This document shows, one piece after another, positions 12,649-20,291 of a stretch of DNA of 21,735 bases; position 1 is the first letter of the stretch; each line of letters begins with the position of its first letter. Origin of the DNA: Clostridia bacterium (GTDB lineage: Bacteria > Bacillota_A > Clostridia > Oscillospirales > Acutalibacteraceae); contig JAFYUD010000069.1 in the NCBI GenBank assembly GCA_017549665.1, forward strand, positions 1-21,735. Reading direction: 5' to 3'. The notes beneath the pieces are model-generated. The model was given only the letters and a program-made list of their open reading frames with translations, was not told where the DNA came from and did no database searches. Position numbers and translations under genes: made by a program.

Positions 12649-13914
12649 TTAAGCTGTAGCGTCGCCGAGACCACCGAAGAGACCGTCGAAGAGATCACCG
12701 AAGTAGCTGAAGATGCTCATGATTGTATCGAAAATCTGCTTAACGAAGTTAACGATACCTGACATCTGCTCCTGGCTTGCGTTTGAGTTAACACCCATAA
12801 CAACGATAGAAATGTCGTTCTGAACGCCGCCTACCTGTTCCATTGTGTAGTCTACGATAGGACCTGTGATATCGAAGTAACCAAATTCATCAGGCATGAT
12901 TGATACGCTGTTTACGTATACATAGGGCTCAGACTTGTCATATTCTTCGTTAAGAACAACCTTGAATGAGAATGTCTTACCGTATTCAACAGTAACCTCA
13001 TCAACGTGGCCGTCCTTGCTCTGTACATAGTAACCCTCTGTTCTGGGAAGTACGATGTCGTAAAGCTTAACAAGATCCTTATAACGATCTGAGAAAATTG
13101 AGATATTCATTGAACCAACGGGAGTGAATGTGAATACACCACGATCGTTGTCAATTCTTTCATTTGTGTTGAAAATTGTGCCGTTAACAACAAGCTGCAT
13201 TCTGCCTGTGTCAACCCAGTCACCGTCACCGTCTTCGGGAGTGATGAGGATGTATTCCTTGATACCGTGTTCACACCAGCCAGCTTCGGGAACAGCTGAA
13301 TAGTTTTCAGCCTCGAGGTAATCAAGCTCTTTGATAAGAGCGCTGTCATTAACGTGCTCAACTGTGAAGTCAACTGTTAACTCAGCTCTGTTCCATGTTT
13401 CTGTTCTCTTGTATGTAGTGCTGAAATTCTGAGGATACTGAACATAGTGATTAAGTGTACCGTTGATAGTCATTCTGTCAATGTTCTCAATAGTACCCTT
13501 GTTGTAAGCATATGTGTTCTTTTCAACGCAGAAGTATGAGTTGTTGTTAAGAGTGAGTGTACCCTTTGTATCGTTATAGAAGGGAGCACCGCTTTCGCCT
13601 GTGCCGTTACCCTTTGAAAGGATAGCACCATTCTTCTTTACAATGATTGTACCGTTGTTGTAAAGTCTGCCGGTACCTGAAATTGCAAGAAAACCGTTTT
13701 CTTCAATAATAAGTGTACCACCTTCATTAACGACAAGGTTTGCACCGATTGTCCATGTAGCGCTGACTGAAAGCTTGTCACCTTCTTGGATTGTAAAATC
13801 TTCTGTAAGAGTGCCCGCTTCAGTTACCGGAGTAAGATCGGCAGCAAATGCCATAACGGGAGCACAACCCAGAAGCATTATCAAAGCTAATAATATTGCT
13901 ATTGCTTTTTTCAT
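12649..13914 (-). CDS. secreted protein, probable beta-solenoid N-terminus, unknown function
   Basis: 421 residues. The signal peptide spans about 1-25 (MKKAIAILLALIMLLG, cut near VMAFAA-D). LLGC at 13-16 resembles a lipobox, so a lipoprotein is an alternative. Residues about 45-150 repeat short strands with turns (GGTLIIEENGFLAISGTGRL, NNGTIIVKKNGAILSKGNG, KGTLTLNNNSYF), typical of a small beta-solenoid as in adhesin-like proteins. The middle (about 170-380) is acidic and beta-rich. The last ~30 residues (FVKQIFDTIMSIFSYFGDLF, then a Gly/Asp end) are amphipathic-hydrophobic. No family, dockerin or sortase motif is seen. AGGAGG lies about 8 bases upstream, behind a perfect-consensus promoter, and codons are of the preferred type, so it is probably abundant. 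The genes on either side do not explain it. Confidence 0.8.
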   Translation of the reverse strand: MKKAIAILLALIMLLGCAPVMAFAADLTPVTEAGTLTEDFTIQEGDKLSVSATWTIGANLVVNEGGTLIIEENGFLAISGTGRLYNNGTIIVKKNGAILSKGNGTGESGAPFYNDTKGTLTLNNNSYFCVEKNTYAYNKGTIENIDRMTINGTLNHYVQYPQNFSTTYKRTETWNRAELTVDFTVEHVNDSALIKELDYLEAENYSAVPEAGWCEHGIKEYILITPEDGDGDWVDTGRMQLVVNGTIFNTNERIDNDRGVFTFTPVGSMNISIFSDRYKDLVKLYDIVLPRTEGYYVQSKDGHVDEVTVEYGKTFSFKVVLNEEYDKSEPYVYVNSVSIMPDEFGYFDITGPIVDYTMEQVGGVQNDISIVVMGVNSNASQEQMSGIVNFVKQIFDTIMSIFSYFGDLFDGLFGGLGDATA

Positions 13915-13960
13915 AAAAAATTCCTCCTGAAAAGAGATTTTATTGCATTAATACACAGTT

Positions 13961-13989
13961 ATTATAACTGAATTTTAATAGCTTGTCAA
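13961..13989 (-). promoter_or_regulatory. perfect-consensus sigma-A promoter of the secreted protein gene
   Basis: Minus strand: TTGACA (13984-13989), a 17-base spacer, TATAAT (13961-13966). Confidence 0.9.
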
Positions 13990-14031
13990 TATAAAATTTG
14001 GAAGCTTTTAAAATAAAATATTATAACAACA

Positions 14032-14057
14032 ATAACAGCGATAAAAACCGCTGTTAT
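14032..14057 (-). terminator. hairpin after metK, weak terminator
   Basis: ATAACAGCG/CGCTGTTAT, a 9-bp perfect stem with an 8-base loop. On the minus strand it is followed by TGTTGTTATAATATTTT rather than a clean T run, so termination may be partial. Confidence 0.55.
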
Positions 14058-14067
14058 CATTTATTTC

Positions 14068-15252
14068 TTATTGTTTTACTGCTTCAAGAAGAGCATCAGT
14101 CTTGTCTGTATGCTCCCAGGGAAGGTCGATATCAGTTCTGCCCATGTGACCGTATGCAGCTGTCTGGCTGTAAATGGGTCTTCTCAGGTCGAGAGTGTCG
14201 ATAATTGCAGCGGGACGAAGGTCAAATACCTTATTTACAGCTTCTGCGAGCTTTTCGTTTGAAACTGTACCTGTGCCGTATGTGTTTACCATTACAGAAA
14301 CGGGCTTTGCAACACCGATTGCGTATGCAAGCTCGATTTCACACTTCTTTGCAAGACCTGCAGCAACAATGTTCTTTGCAACGTATCTTGCAGCGTAAGC
14401 AGCACTTCTGTCAACCTTAGTGGGGTCCTTACCTGAGAAAGCACCGCCGCCGTGAGCAGCATAGCCGCCGTATGTATCAACGATAATCTTTCTGCCTGTA
14501 AGACCGCTGTCGCCTACGGGACCGCCGATAACGAATCTGCCTGTGGGGTTGATGAAGATTTTGGTATTTTCGTCAATAAGCTCTGCAGGAATAACGGGTG
14601 TGATAACCTTTTCGATAAGGTCTTTTCTGATCTGCTCCTGAGTAGCTTCTTCCTTGTGCTGAGTAGAAATAACAACAGCCTCGATTCTTACAACCTTATC
14701 ATCGTCGTATTCAACAGTAACCTGAGTCTTACCGTCGGGACGGAGATAGTTGAGAGTGCCGTTCTTTCTTACTTCTGTAAGTCTTAATGCAAGCTTGTGA
14801 GCGAGTGAAATGGGAAGAGGCATAAGCTCCTCTGTTTCGTCACAAGCAAAACCGAACATCATGCCCTGATCGCCTGCACCGTGAAGATTGTATTTATCAT
14901 CGTCGCCCTCTTTCATTTCGAGAGACTTGCTGACACCCATGCGGATATCGGGAGACTGCTTGTCAAGTGTTGTGAAAACAGCACAAGCATTACCGTCGAA
15001 GCCTGCTTCGGGTGAATCGAAACCGATGTCACAGATTGTCTTTCTGATGATTGCGGGGATATCTACGATTGCTTCTGTTGTGATTTCGCCCATAACCATT
15101 GCCATACCTGTTGTACAGCAGCTTTCACAAGCTACACGTGAATACTTATCCTGTGCAAGAAGAGCGTCAAGCACAGCGTCAGAAATCTTGTCACAAACTT
15201 TGTCGGGATGTCCTTCCGTAACTGATTCGGAAGTGAAAAGTCTTTTTGCCAT
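14068..15252 (-). CDS. metK: S-adenosylmethionine synthetase
   Basis: 394 residues, the family norm. It makes SAM from methionine and ATP. Visible motifs are [20 protein letters not shown] at the N-terminus, [10 protein letters not shown] near residue 127, and the glycine-rich P-loop-like [19 protein letters not shown] near residue 261. Near the end are [15 protein letters not shown] and W-tail residues. TGGAGG lies about 8 bases before ATG. A SAM-I riboswitch with its own terminator and promoter precedes it, so product feedback is direct. It lies just downstream of ribU in the same orientation. Confidence 0.97.
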   Translation of the reverse strand: MAKRLFTSESVTEGHPDKVCDKISDAVLDALLAQDKYSRVACESCCTTGMAMVMGEITTEAIVDIPAIIRKTICDIGFDSPEAGFDGNACAVFTTLDKQSPDIRMGVSKSLEMKEGDDDKYNLHGAGDQGMMFGFACDETEELMPLPISLAHKLALRLTEVRKNGTLNYLRPDGKTQVTVEYDDDKVVRIEAVVISTQHKEEATQEQIRKDLIEKVITPVIPAELIDENTKIFINPTGRFVIGGPVGDSGLTGRKIIVDTYGGYAAHGGGAFSGKDPTKVDRSAAYAARYVAKNIVAAGLAKKCEIELAYAIGVAKPVSVMVNTYGTGTVSNEKLAEAVNKVFDLRPAAIIDTLDLRRPIYSQTAAYGHMGRTDIDLPWEHTDKTDALLEAVKQ

Positions 15253-15293
15253 TTTTGTTTTCCTCCATATATATTAAAACTATAATTAACCAT

Positions 15294-15324
15294 AAAAAAG
15301 CTCACAGACACAGTATCCGTGAGC
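15294..15324 (-). terminator. SAM-I riboswitch terminator
   Basis: On the minus strand, GCTCACGGA pairs with TCTGTGAGC with one G-U, followed by TTTTTT. It lies directly behind the SAM-I aptamer, between it and metK. Confidence 0.92.
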
Positions 15325-15329
15325 ATTAA

Positions 15330-15423
15330 CCTTATCTCTCGGTTATACCGTCGGATTTAGCACCTTGCATAAAGCAGGTTGCCGGACATCACAGGGCCGT
15401 TCCCTCCGTCACTCTTTATAAGG
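15330..15423 (-). promoter_or_regulatory. SAM-I (S-box) riboswitch controlling metK
   Basis: On the minus strand, helix P1 is CCTTAT (15418-15423) with ATAAGG (15330-15335). Between them are the S-box signatures AGAGTGACGGAGGGAACGGC, CCTGTGATGTCCGGCAACC, AAGGTGCTAAATCCG and ACCGAGAGATAAGG. These match the known consensus (AGAG-GGAGGGA-tGGCCC, CCGGCAACC, AAGGTGC-AATTCC, GAKAGATRAG). High SAM is expected to favour the downstream terminator and switch metK off. Confidence 0.96.
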
Positions 15424-15441
15424 AATATTCGGTTTGATAGT

Positions 15442-15470
15442 ATTTTACACTATACGACTTGTTTTGTCAA
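15442..15470 (-). promoter_or_regulatory. sigma-A promoter of the metK leader
   Basis: Minus strand: TTGACA (15465-15470), a 17-base spacer, TAAAAT (15442-15447). Its -35 box lies only 6 bases beyond the ribU stop codon. Confidence 0.82.
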
Positions 15471-15476
15471 TAGAAA

Positions 15477-16073
15477 TTATTTCTTTTTAAGAATGGGAGA
15501 GATTCTTTTGTAAATAAGAAAACAGAATATTGCATCAATAAGTCCTTTGGCAAAATTAAATGGAAGATTGAAGATTATAAGTGCTTTCCAGAGATTGTCT
15601 GCAGCAGGCAGAATTGCCTGATACATACCGAGAATTGCTTCCATGGGCATTCCGAGAACCTTTACATAAAGGGGATATACAATAAAATAATTTGTAAAAA
15701 TGCTGATGACTGCCATTACCACAGCACCTATAAGACAGCTGATAAGAGCGCTCTGCTTTGTCTTGTTTTTCTTGTATATAACTCCTGCAGTGCCTACGAA
15801 AATTGCGCCGAGAATGAAATTAGAAATTTCACCGATGCACATTGTTGAACCGAAAAACATATGTATGACGTTTTTGATAAGACACACAAGAATTCCGTAT
15901 ACGGGACCGTATGCAAAGGATGCAATCAGTGCAGGAAGCTCGGAAAAATCAAGCTTTATGAATGAGGGCATAAAGGGCAGTGACATTTCGATTACCATAA
16001 GAATTGTGCCCAGTGCACCCATTATGGCTGTAACCGTAATTGCTCTGACATTTGTTTTTTTTGTGTTGGACAT
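15477..16073 (-). CDS. ribU: ECF transporter riboflavin-binding S component
   Basis: 198 residues, hydrophobic, with five to six membrane segments. The N-terminus TVTAIMGALGTILMVIEMSL is followed by FIKLDFSELPALIASFAYGP, the typical RibU segment near the substrate pocket, then GILVCLIKNVIHMFFGST and a C-terminal helix ending ILKKK. RibU is the substrate-specific part of an energy-coupling-factor importer; the shared EcfAAT module is encoded elsewhere. Riboflavin as substrate is supported by the FMN riboswitch directly upstream, with its own promoter and terminator. No good Shine-Dalgarno precedes ATG 16073 (only a weak AAAG), which is odd beside the strong sites nearby. No terminator separates it from metK's promoter. 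Confidence 0.93.
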   Translation of the reverse strand: MSNTKKTNVRAITVTAIMGALGTILMVIEMSLPFMPSFIKLDFSELPALIASFAYGPVYGILVCLIKNVIHMFFGSTMCIGEISNFILGAIFVGTAGVIYKKNKTKQSALISCLIGAVVMAVISIFTNYFIVYPLYVKVLGMPMEAILGMYQAILPAADNLWKALIIFNLPFNFAKGLIDAIFCFLIYKRISPILKKK

Positions 16074-16105
16074 AGTTGATACCGGCTTTCGTTAATATTC
16101 GGGCA

Positions 16106-16139
16106 TAAAAAAATACGCTCCGGAATATCGACAGAACGT
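16106..16139 (-). terminator. FMN riboswitch terminator
   Basis: On the minus strand, ACGTTCTG pairs with CGGAGCGT with two G-U pairs and a 9-base loop, followed by A and seven T. It lies between the FMN aptamer and ribU. Confidence 0.82.
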
Positions 16140-16159
16140 AAAAATGAAAAAACAGAAAT

Positions 16160-16276
16160 ATTTTTCTTCTTTCATCCGGACTATACCGTCGGTAACGGAA
16201 TTTCACCGTTTCAACACCGTCAAGTGCTCGCAGACTTTACTGCCGGTGGGGAATTACACCCCGCCCTGAAGATATT
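16160..16276 (-). promoter_or_regulatory. FMN (RFN element) riboswitch controlling ribU
   Basis: On the minus strand the conserved RFN blocks appear in order: TCAGGGCGGGGTGTAATTCC, CCACCGGCAGTAAAGTCTGC, GAGC, then TTGAC-GGTG-GAAACGGTGAAATTCCG, and ACCGACGGTATAGTCCGGAT followed by GAAAGAAG. This is the standard six-helix FMN aptamer. Its 5' end coincides with the predicted transcript start near 16279. FMN binding should favour the terminator at 16106-16139. Confidence 0.96.
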
Positions 16277-16285
16277 TTCATTCAC

Positions 16286-16314
16286 ATTATATTCCCTGTT
16301 TCAGAATATGTCAA
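16286..16314 (-). promoter_or_regulatory. perfect-consensus sigma-A promoter of ribU
   Basis: Minus strand: TTGACA (16309-16314), a 17-base spacer, TATAAT (16286-16291). Confidence 0.9.
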
Positions 16315-16353
16315 CAGGTAATTTGTTATATATAAATAATTTGTTTATTTCTC

Positions 16354-16383
16354 TTGTAATATAACAGAGCTTTGTGATATACT
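16354..16383 (+). promoter_or_regulatory. probable promoter of the proBA operon
   Basis: TTGTAA (16354-16359), an 18-base spacer, TATACT (16378-16383). It diverges from the ribU promoter. No T-box is visible in the short leader. Confidence 0.55.
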
Positions 16384-16417
16384 CATAATGTATATTATCT
16401 TTTGGAAGTGAATTCTC

Positions 16418-17215
16418 TTGACAGGATTAAAAAATGCAAAGCGTGTCGTTTTTAAGGTCGGCACATCTACACTTACATATTCTACGGGAAAGACCAATAT
16501 CCGCCGTCTTTCAAAGCTTGTTTCAATTCTTTCTGACCTTCAGAATCAGGGTAAGGAGATTGTGCTTGTAACAAGCGGTGCAATCGGTGTCGGTGTAGGC
16601 AAATTAGGACTTAAGGAAAGACCAAAGGACACTCCGGGCAGGCAGGCTGCTGCTTGTATCGGTCAGTGTGAGCTTATGTTCATGTATGACAAATTCTTTT
16701 CTGAATATTCTCATACAATCGGTCAGCTTCTTATCACAAAAAGTGACGTTGAGAATGACGAAAGAAGACAGAATCTTATCAATGCATTCAACACAATGCT
16801 CGAATACGGTGCAATTCCCATTGTAAATGAAAACGACTCGGTTGCTGTTGAAGAAATCGTTTACGGTGACAATGACAGTCTTTCTGCAATCGTTGCAAAG
16901 CTTATCAATGCAGATGCACTTGTTATCCTTACTGATATTGACGGACTTTTTGACGGCAATCCTCAGGAAAATATTGATGCACGTCTTATTCCCGTTGTTG
17001 ATGAAATCACTCCTGAAATCAAGGCACTTGCAGGTGATGCAGGGTCAAACAGAGGCACAGGCGGTATGATTACAAAGCTCAATGCGGCAGAAATTTCCAC
17101 ATCAGCCGGAATTGATACTGTTATTATGAGCGGAAATGACCCCGCAGATATTTATAAGCTGTTTGACGGTCATCAGATAGGTACATTTTTTATAGGAAAG
17201 AAAAGTGGTAAATAA
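16418..17215 (+). CDS. proB: glutamate 5-kinase
   Basis: 265 residues from a TTG start. GGAAGTG lies about 8 bases upstream, and no in-frame ATG fits. It phosphorylates glutamate, the first step of proline synthesis. It is a single amino-acid-kinase domain: VVFKVGTSTL, LVTSGAIGVGVGKLGL, PIVNENDSVA, GDNDSLSAIVA, LTDIDGLFDGNP and SNRGTGGMITKLNAA. The C-terminal PUA domain of E. coli ProB (367 aa) is absent, as is common in short Firmicutes forms. Its TAA overlaps the ATG of proA by one base (TAATG), giving translational coupling. Confidence 0.95.
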   Translation: MTGLKNAKRVVFKVGTSTLTYSTGKTNIRRLSKLVSILSDLQNQGKEIVLVTSGAIGVGVGKLGLKERPKDTPGRQAAACIGQCELMFMYDKFFSEYSHTIGQLLITKSDVENDERRQNLINAFNTMLEYGAIPIVNENDSVAVEEIVYGDNDSLSAIVAKLINADALVILTDIDGLFDGNPQENIDARLIPVVDEITPEIKALAGDAGSNRGTGGMITKLNAAEISTSAGIDTVIMSGNDPADIYKLFDGHQIGTFFIGKKSGK

Positions 17216-18465
17216 TGGATAATCTTTATCTTGAAAATATAGGTATCAATGCAAAGGAAGCCGCAAAGACTTTGTCTGTTGCATCATCTGAAGTGAAAAA
17301 TGCAGCACTTTCAGCAATTGCAGATGCACTTGAAGTGAATGCTCAGCAGATTATCAGTGCAAATGAAGCCGATATAGAAAACGGCAGAAATGCAGGTCTT
17401 GCAGAGTCAATGCTTGACAGACTTATGCTTGACAATGAACGAATCTCAAAAATCGCATCTGCAATCCGTGAAATTATTGCGCTTGATGACCCTGTCGGTA
17501 AGACAATTTCAGGTACAACACGTCCCAACGGTATGAGAATTTCAAAGGTTTCCGTGCCTCTTGGCGTAATAGCGGTAATTTACGAGGCAAGACCCAATGT
17601 TACTGCTGATGCGGCAGCACTTTGTCTCAAATCAGGTAATACAGTTATTCTCAGAGGCGGAAAAGAAGCCGTCAATTCAAATACCGCAATAGCTTCGGTT
17701 ATGCGTCAGGCAGTAAAGACTGCAGGTCTTGACGAAAACTGCATACAGCTTATCGAAAAGACAGACAGAGAAACTGCAACGGCACTTATGAAGCTCAATA
17801 AGTATGTTGATGTGCTTATTCCCAGAGGCGGCGGCGGACTTATCCGTTCTGTAGTTGAAAATGCAACCGTTCCTGTTATCAGAACAGGTGAGGGTAACTG
17901 TCATATTTATGTTGACAAGGATGCAGATATCGATATGGCTGCTGAGATCGTATTCAATGCAAAAACATCAAGAGTTTCAGTGTGCAATGCCTGTGAAAGT
18001 CTGCTTGTGCATAAGGATATTGCTCAGTTTGCACTTATTGCGATAAAAGAACAGCTTGACAGAAAAAATGTTGTTATCATCGGTGACGAAGCCGTGCAGG
18101 AGATTATTCCCGATGTTATTCCCGCTACAGATGAAGACTGGGCAAAGGAATATCTTGACTATAAGATTTCAGTAAAAGTCGTCAATGATATTGATGAAGC
18201 AATCGCACATATTGCGAAATACAGCACTGACCACAGTGAGAGCATTATCACTGAGAATTATCATGCAGCAGAGAAATTTATTTCTCAGGTTAATTCTTCT
18301 GCAGTTTATGTCAATGCAAGCACAAGATTCACTGATGGCGGTGAATTCGGTTTCGGTGCGGAAATCGGTATTTCAAATCAGAAGCTTCATGTAAGAGGTC
18401 CCGTAGGACTTCCCGAGCTTACATCATACAAATACGTTATCAGAGGTAACGGTCAGATAAGGTAA
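17215..18465 (+). CDS. proA: gamma-glutamyl phosphate reductase
   Basis: 416 residues, the usual length. It reduces gamma-glutamyl phosphate to glutamate-5-semialdehyde with NADPH, the second step of proline synthesis. It has an aldehyde-dehydrogenase-like fold with PLGVIAVIYEARPNVT (about 115-130), LKSGNTVILRGGKEA, the catalytic Cys257 in SRVSVCNACESLLVH, and FTDGGEFGFGAEIGISNQKL near the end. It is coupled to proB by a one-base overlap. No proC is seen in the window. A membrane-protein gene starts 10 bases after the stop. Confidence 0.96.
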   Translation: MDNLYLENIGINAKEAAKTLSVASSEVKNAALSAIADALEVNAQQIISANEADIENGRNAGLAESMLDRLMLDNERISKIASAIREIIALDDPVGKTISGTTRPNGMRISKVSVPLGVIAVIYEARPNVTADAAALCLKSGNTVILRGGKEAVNSNTAIASVMRQAVKTAGLDENCIQLIEKTDRETATALMKLNKYVDVLIPRGGGGLIRSVVENATVPVIRTGEGNCHIYVDKDADIDMAAEIVFNAKTSRVSVCNACESLLVHKDIAQFALIAIKEQLDRKNVVIIGDEAVQEIIPDVIPATDEDWAKEYLDYKISVKVVNDIDEAIAHIAKYSTDHSESIITENYHAAEKFISQVNSSAVYVNASTRFTDGGEFGFGAEIGISNQKLHVRGPVGLPELTSYKYVIRGNGQIR

Positions 18466-18475
18466 GGTGACTTTT

Positions 18476-19462
18476 TTGTCTGAAGAAAAAATAAATGAAA
18501 TAAATTCTGAAAACAATCAGGATGCAATAATAGATGCATCGGGTTTTTCAGGACTTTTCGACAGTGACGAAATTCAGACTCAGCCTGAAGAAAACGAAAC
18601 AAAGACTGAGAAGAAAAGTAAAAAGAAAAAAAATAACAAAGAAGAAAAACAGCGGATAAAGAAAGAAAAGGCGGAAAAGTATCCGTCAAAACTGTCATTT
18701 CTGCTGGGACTTGTTGTGCTTGTTTTTGCCCTGATAGGTATGGTGCTTACAGGTTATCATGCAGTTTCATATATTGACAGCACATATGAAACAGGCAGTG
18801 AGTTTGCAAAGTATAACAACTTCCTGACACCTGTTGCCGCTGTTGATATTGACCATTTTGATGATATTACCGGGGCTGATACAAAGCAGCTTCTCAATGC
18901 TTCAATATGGCTTATTCTCAGTAATGATTCAACTCCCGACACATATTCTTACTCAGGCGGTTATATGCTTATTCCCGATGCTGATGTTGAGGCTGCATAT
19001 AAGTCACTTTTCGGACCTGAGACAGTGTCAAGCATCGTGCATCAGAATATAAACGGATATAACTGCGTTTTTGAGTATGACGGCACTCTGAAAGTCTATA
19101 AAATTCCCGTTACAACAATTTCACCTGTCTATACTCCCAATGTAACGGATGTTTCACAGTCAGGCTCATCTGTTGTGATTACAGCTGAATATCTTGCAGC
19201 AGAAAGCTGGGCAAAGGATGACGAGGGCAATTTCGTTGCTCCTGCTCCCGATAAGGTTATGAAGATAACTCTCCGTGAGCTTCAGGGAAGCTATTACATC
19301 AGCTCAGTAAACACAATTTCTGCAACAGTGCCCGAAACTGTAACATTCCAGCCTGTTACAGCGGTACCTGAAACAACAACAGTTCAGGAAACAACCACAT
19401 CATCAGAGACTACCACATCAAAATCAGCAGAGAGAACGACTCTCGCAGGAAGAGTACCCTGA
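18476..19462 (+). CDS. single-pass membrane protein with Thr-rich tail, unknown function
   Basis: 328 residues from TTG 18476, chosen because AGGTGA (18465-18470) lies 5 bases upstream; GTG 18467 would lie inside that site. The N-terminal ~70 residues are cytoplasmic and highly charged (EKKSKKKKNNKEEKQRIKKE). A single membrane helix spans about 73-97 (LSFLLGLVVLVFALIGMVLT). The rest is a soluble extracytoplasmic domain, ending in a Thr/Ser/Glu-rich tail (ETTTVQETTTSSETTTSKS) that may be a wall-spanning or glycosylated region. No family is recognised. The gene sits between proA and a cation exporter gene with gaps of 10 and 1 bases, so it is co-expressed with them. Confidence 0.8.
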   Translation: MSEEKINEINSENNQDAIIDASGFSGLFDSDEIQTQPEENETKTEKKSKKKKNNKEEKQRIKKEKAEKYPSKLSFLLGLVVLVFALIGMVLTGYHAVSYIDSTYETGSEFAKYNNFLTPVAAVDIDHFDDITGADTKQLLNASIWLILSNDSTPDTYSYSGGYMLIPDADVEAAYKSLFGPETVSSIVHQNINGYNCVFEYDGTLKVYKIPVTTISPVYTPNVTDVSQSGSSVVITAEYLAAESWAKDDEGNFVAPAPDKVMKITLRELQGSYYISSVNTISATVPETVTFQPVTAVPETTTVQETTTSSETTTSKSAERTTLAGRVP

Positions 19463-19463
19463 T

Positions 19464-20291
19464 ATGAGTGAACAGAAGAAAAATATCTGCATCTGTGCAG
19501 GTGTGATACTGACGAATTTTGTTCTTTTTCTTACAAAGCTTTATATAGCGCTTTATACAGGCAGCATCTGTATTTATACGGATGCAGTCAATAATCTTAT
19601 GGATTCACTGACGAGTATTATTGCCATGGTGGGCTTCATGTTCCTGCTGAGAGCTAAAAATACACGTTATCCCTTCGGCTACGGCAGAATACAGGATCTC
19701 GTTTCATTTATAATGTCTGCAGTGGTTATTGCGGCAGGCTTTTCATTTGCATATTCTGCATTGGAACGAGTTTTTTATCCCACCCCCGTAGCTTATACAG
19801 CAAGCTATGCAATTGCTCTTGCTCTTACAGCAGCAGTCAAGCTTACAGTTGCGGTTTTGCTTCATTTTTATATTAAGAAGCATCCCTCACCGGTGCTTTC
19901 GGACATGCGTCTTGACAGTATTCTCGATTTCTTTATTTCGGCAGGCACGGTGGTATCGTTTACTGTTTCACAGTATGCGGGAATCGCTCTCGACGGTATC
20001 ATGGGGCTTATTGTGAGTGTTATCATAATTATCAGCGGAATAAAGATTCTCATTCCTGCTGTCAGAATATTACTCGGCAGACGGGATGATAGATTATGTG
20101 ACAGTGCTGAAGAGTTTATAACTTCTCTGGGGTGCAGTGTTTCGGATGTGCAGTGTCATCAATACGGAAATGAAAATGTTTTCACAGCCTGTACTGATAA
20201 TCTTAATGATGCTCAGACGGTTATAAGTGAATTCAGAAATAAATTCGGTTGCGAGTTATTCATAACCTCAAAGGAGAAAAAGCATGATTAA
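19464..20291 (+). CDS. cation diffusion facilitator (CDF) family metal exporter
   Basis: 275 residues with six predicted membrane helices and a short C-terminal cytoplasmic domain. The family signs are YTDAVNNLMDSLTSI in helix 2, RYPFGYGRIQDL in the loop after it, and LSDMRLDSILDF in helix 5. The canonical metal site pairs (H/D)xxxD in helix 2 with (H/D)xxxD in helix 5. Here they read Asn43-x3-Asp47 and Asp147-x3-Asp151. Lack of histidine argues against a Zn-type exporter and, from memory, resembles Mn(II)-type CDFs such as MntE. It starts one base after the preceding stop, with only a weak GGAAG upstream, and its end overlaps the next gene by 8 bases. Manganese is an inference; substrate is not proven. 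Confidence 0.88.
   Translation: MSEQKKNICICAGVILTNFVLFLTKLYIALYTGSICIYTDAVNNLMDSLTSIIAMVGFMFLLRAKNTRYPFGYGRIQDLVSFIMSAVVIAAGFSFAYSALERVFYPTPVAYTASYAIALALTAAVKLTVAVLLHFYIKKHPSPVLSDMRLDSILDFFISAGTVVSFTVSQYAGIALDGIMGLIVSVIIIISGIKILIPAVRILLGRRDDRLCDSAEEFITSLGCSVSDVQCHQYGNENVFTACTDNLNDAQTVISEFRNKFGCELFITSKEKKHD

Noticed and set aside
14068..15277. Several long ORFs antisense or out of frame to metK
   Set aside because: They are shadows produced by the biased codon use of metK, with no SDs or recognisable products.
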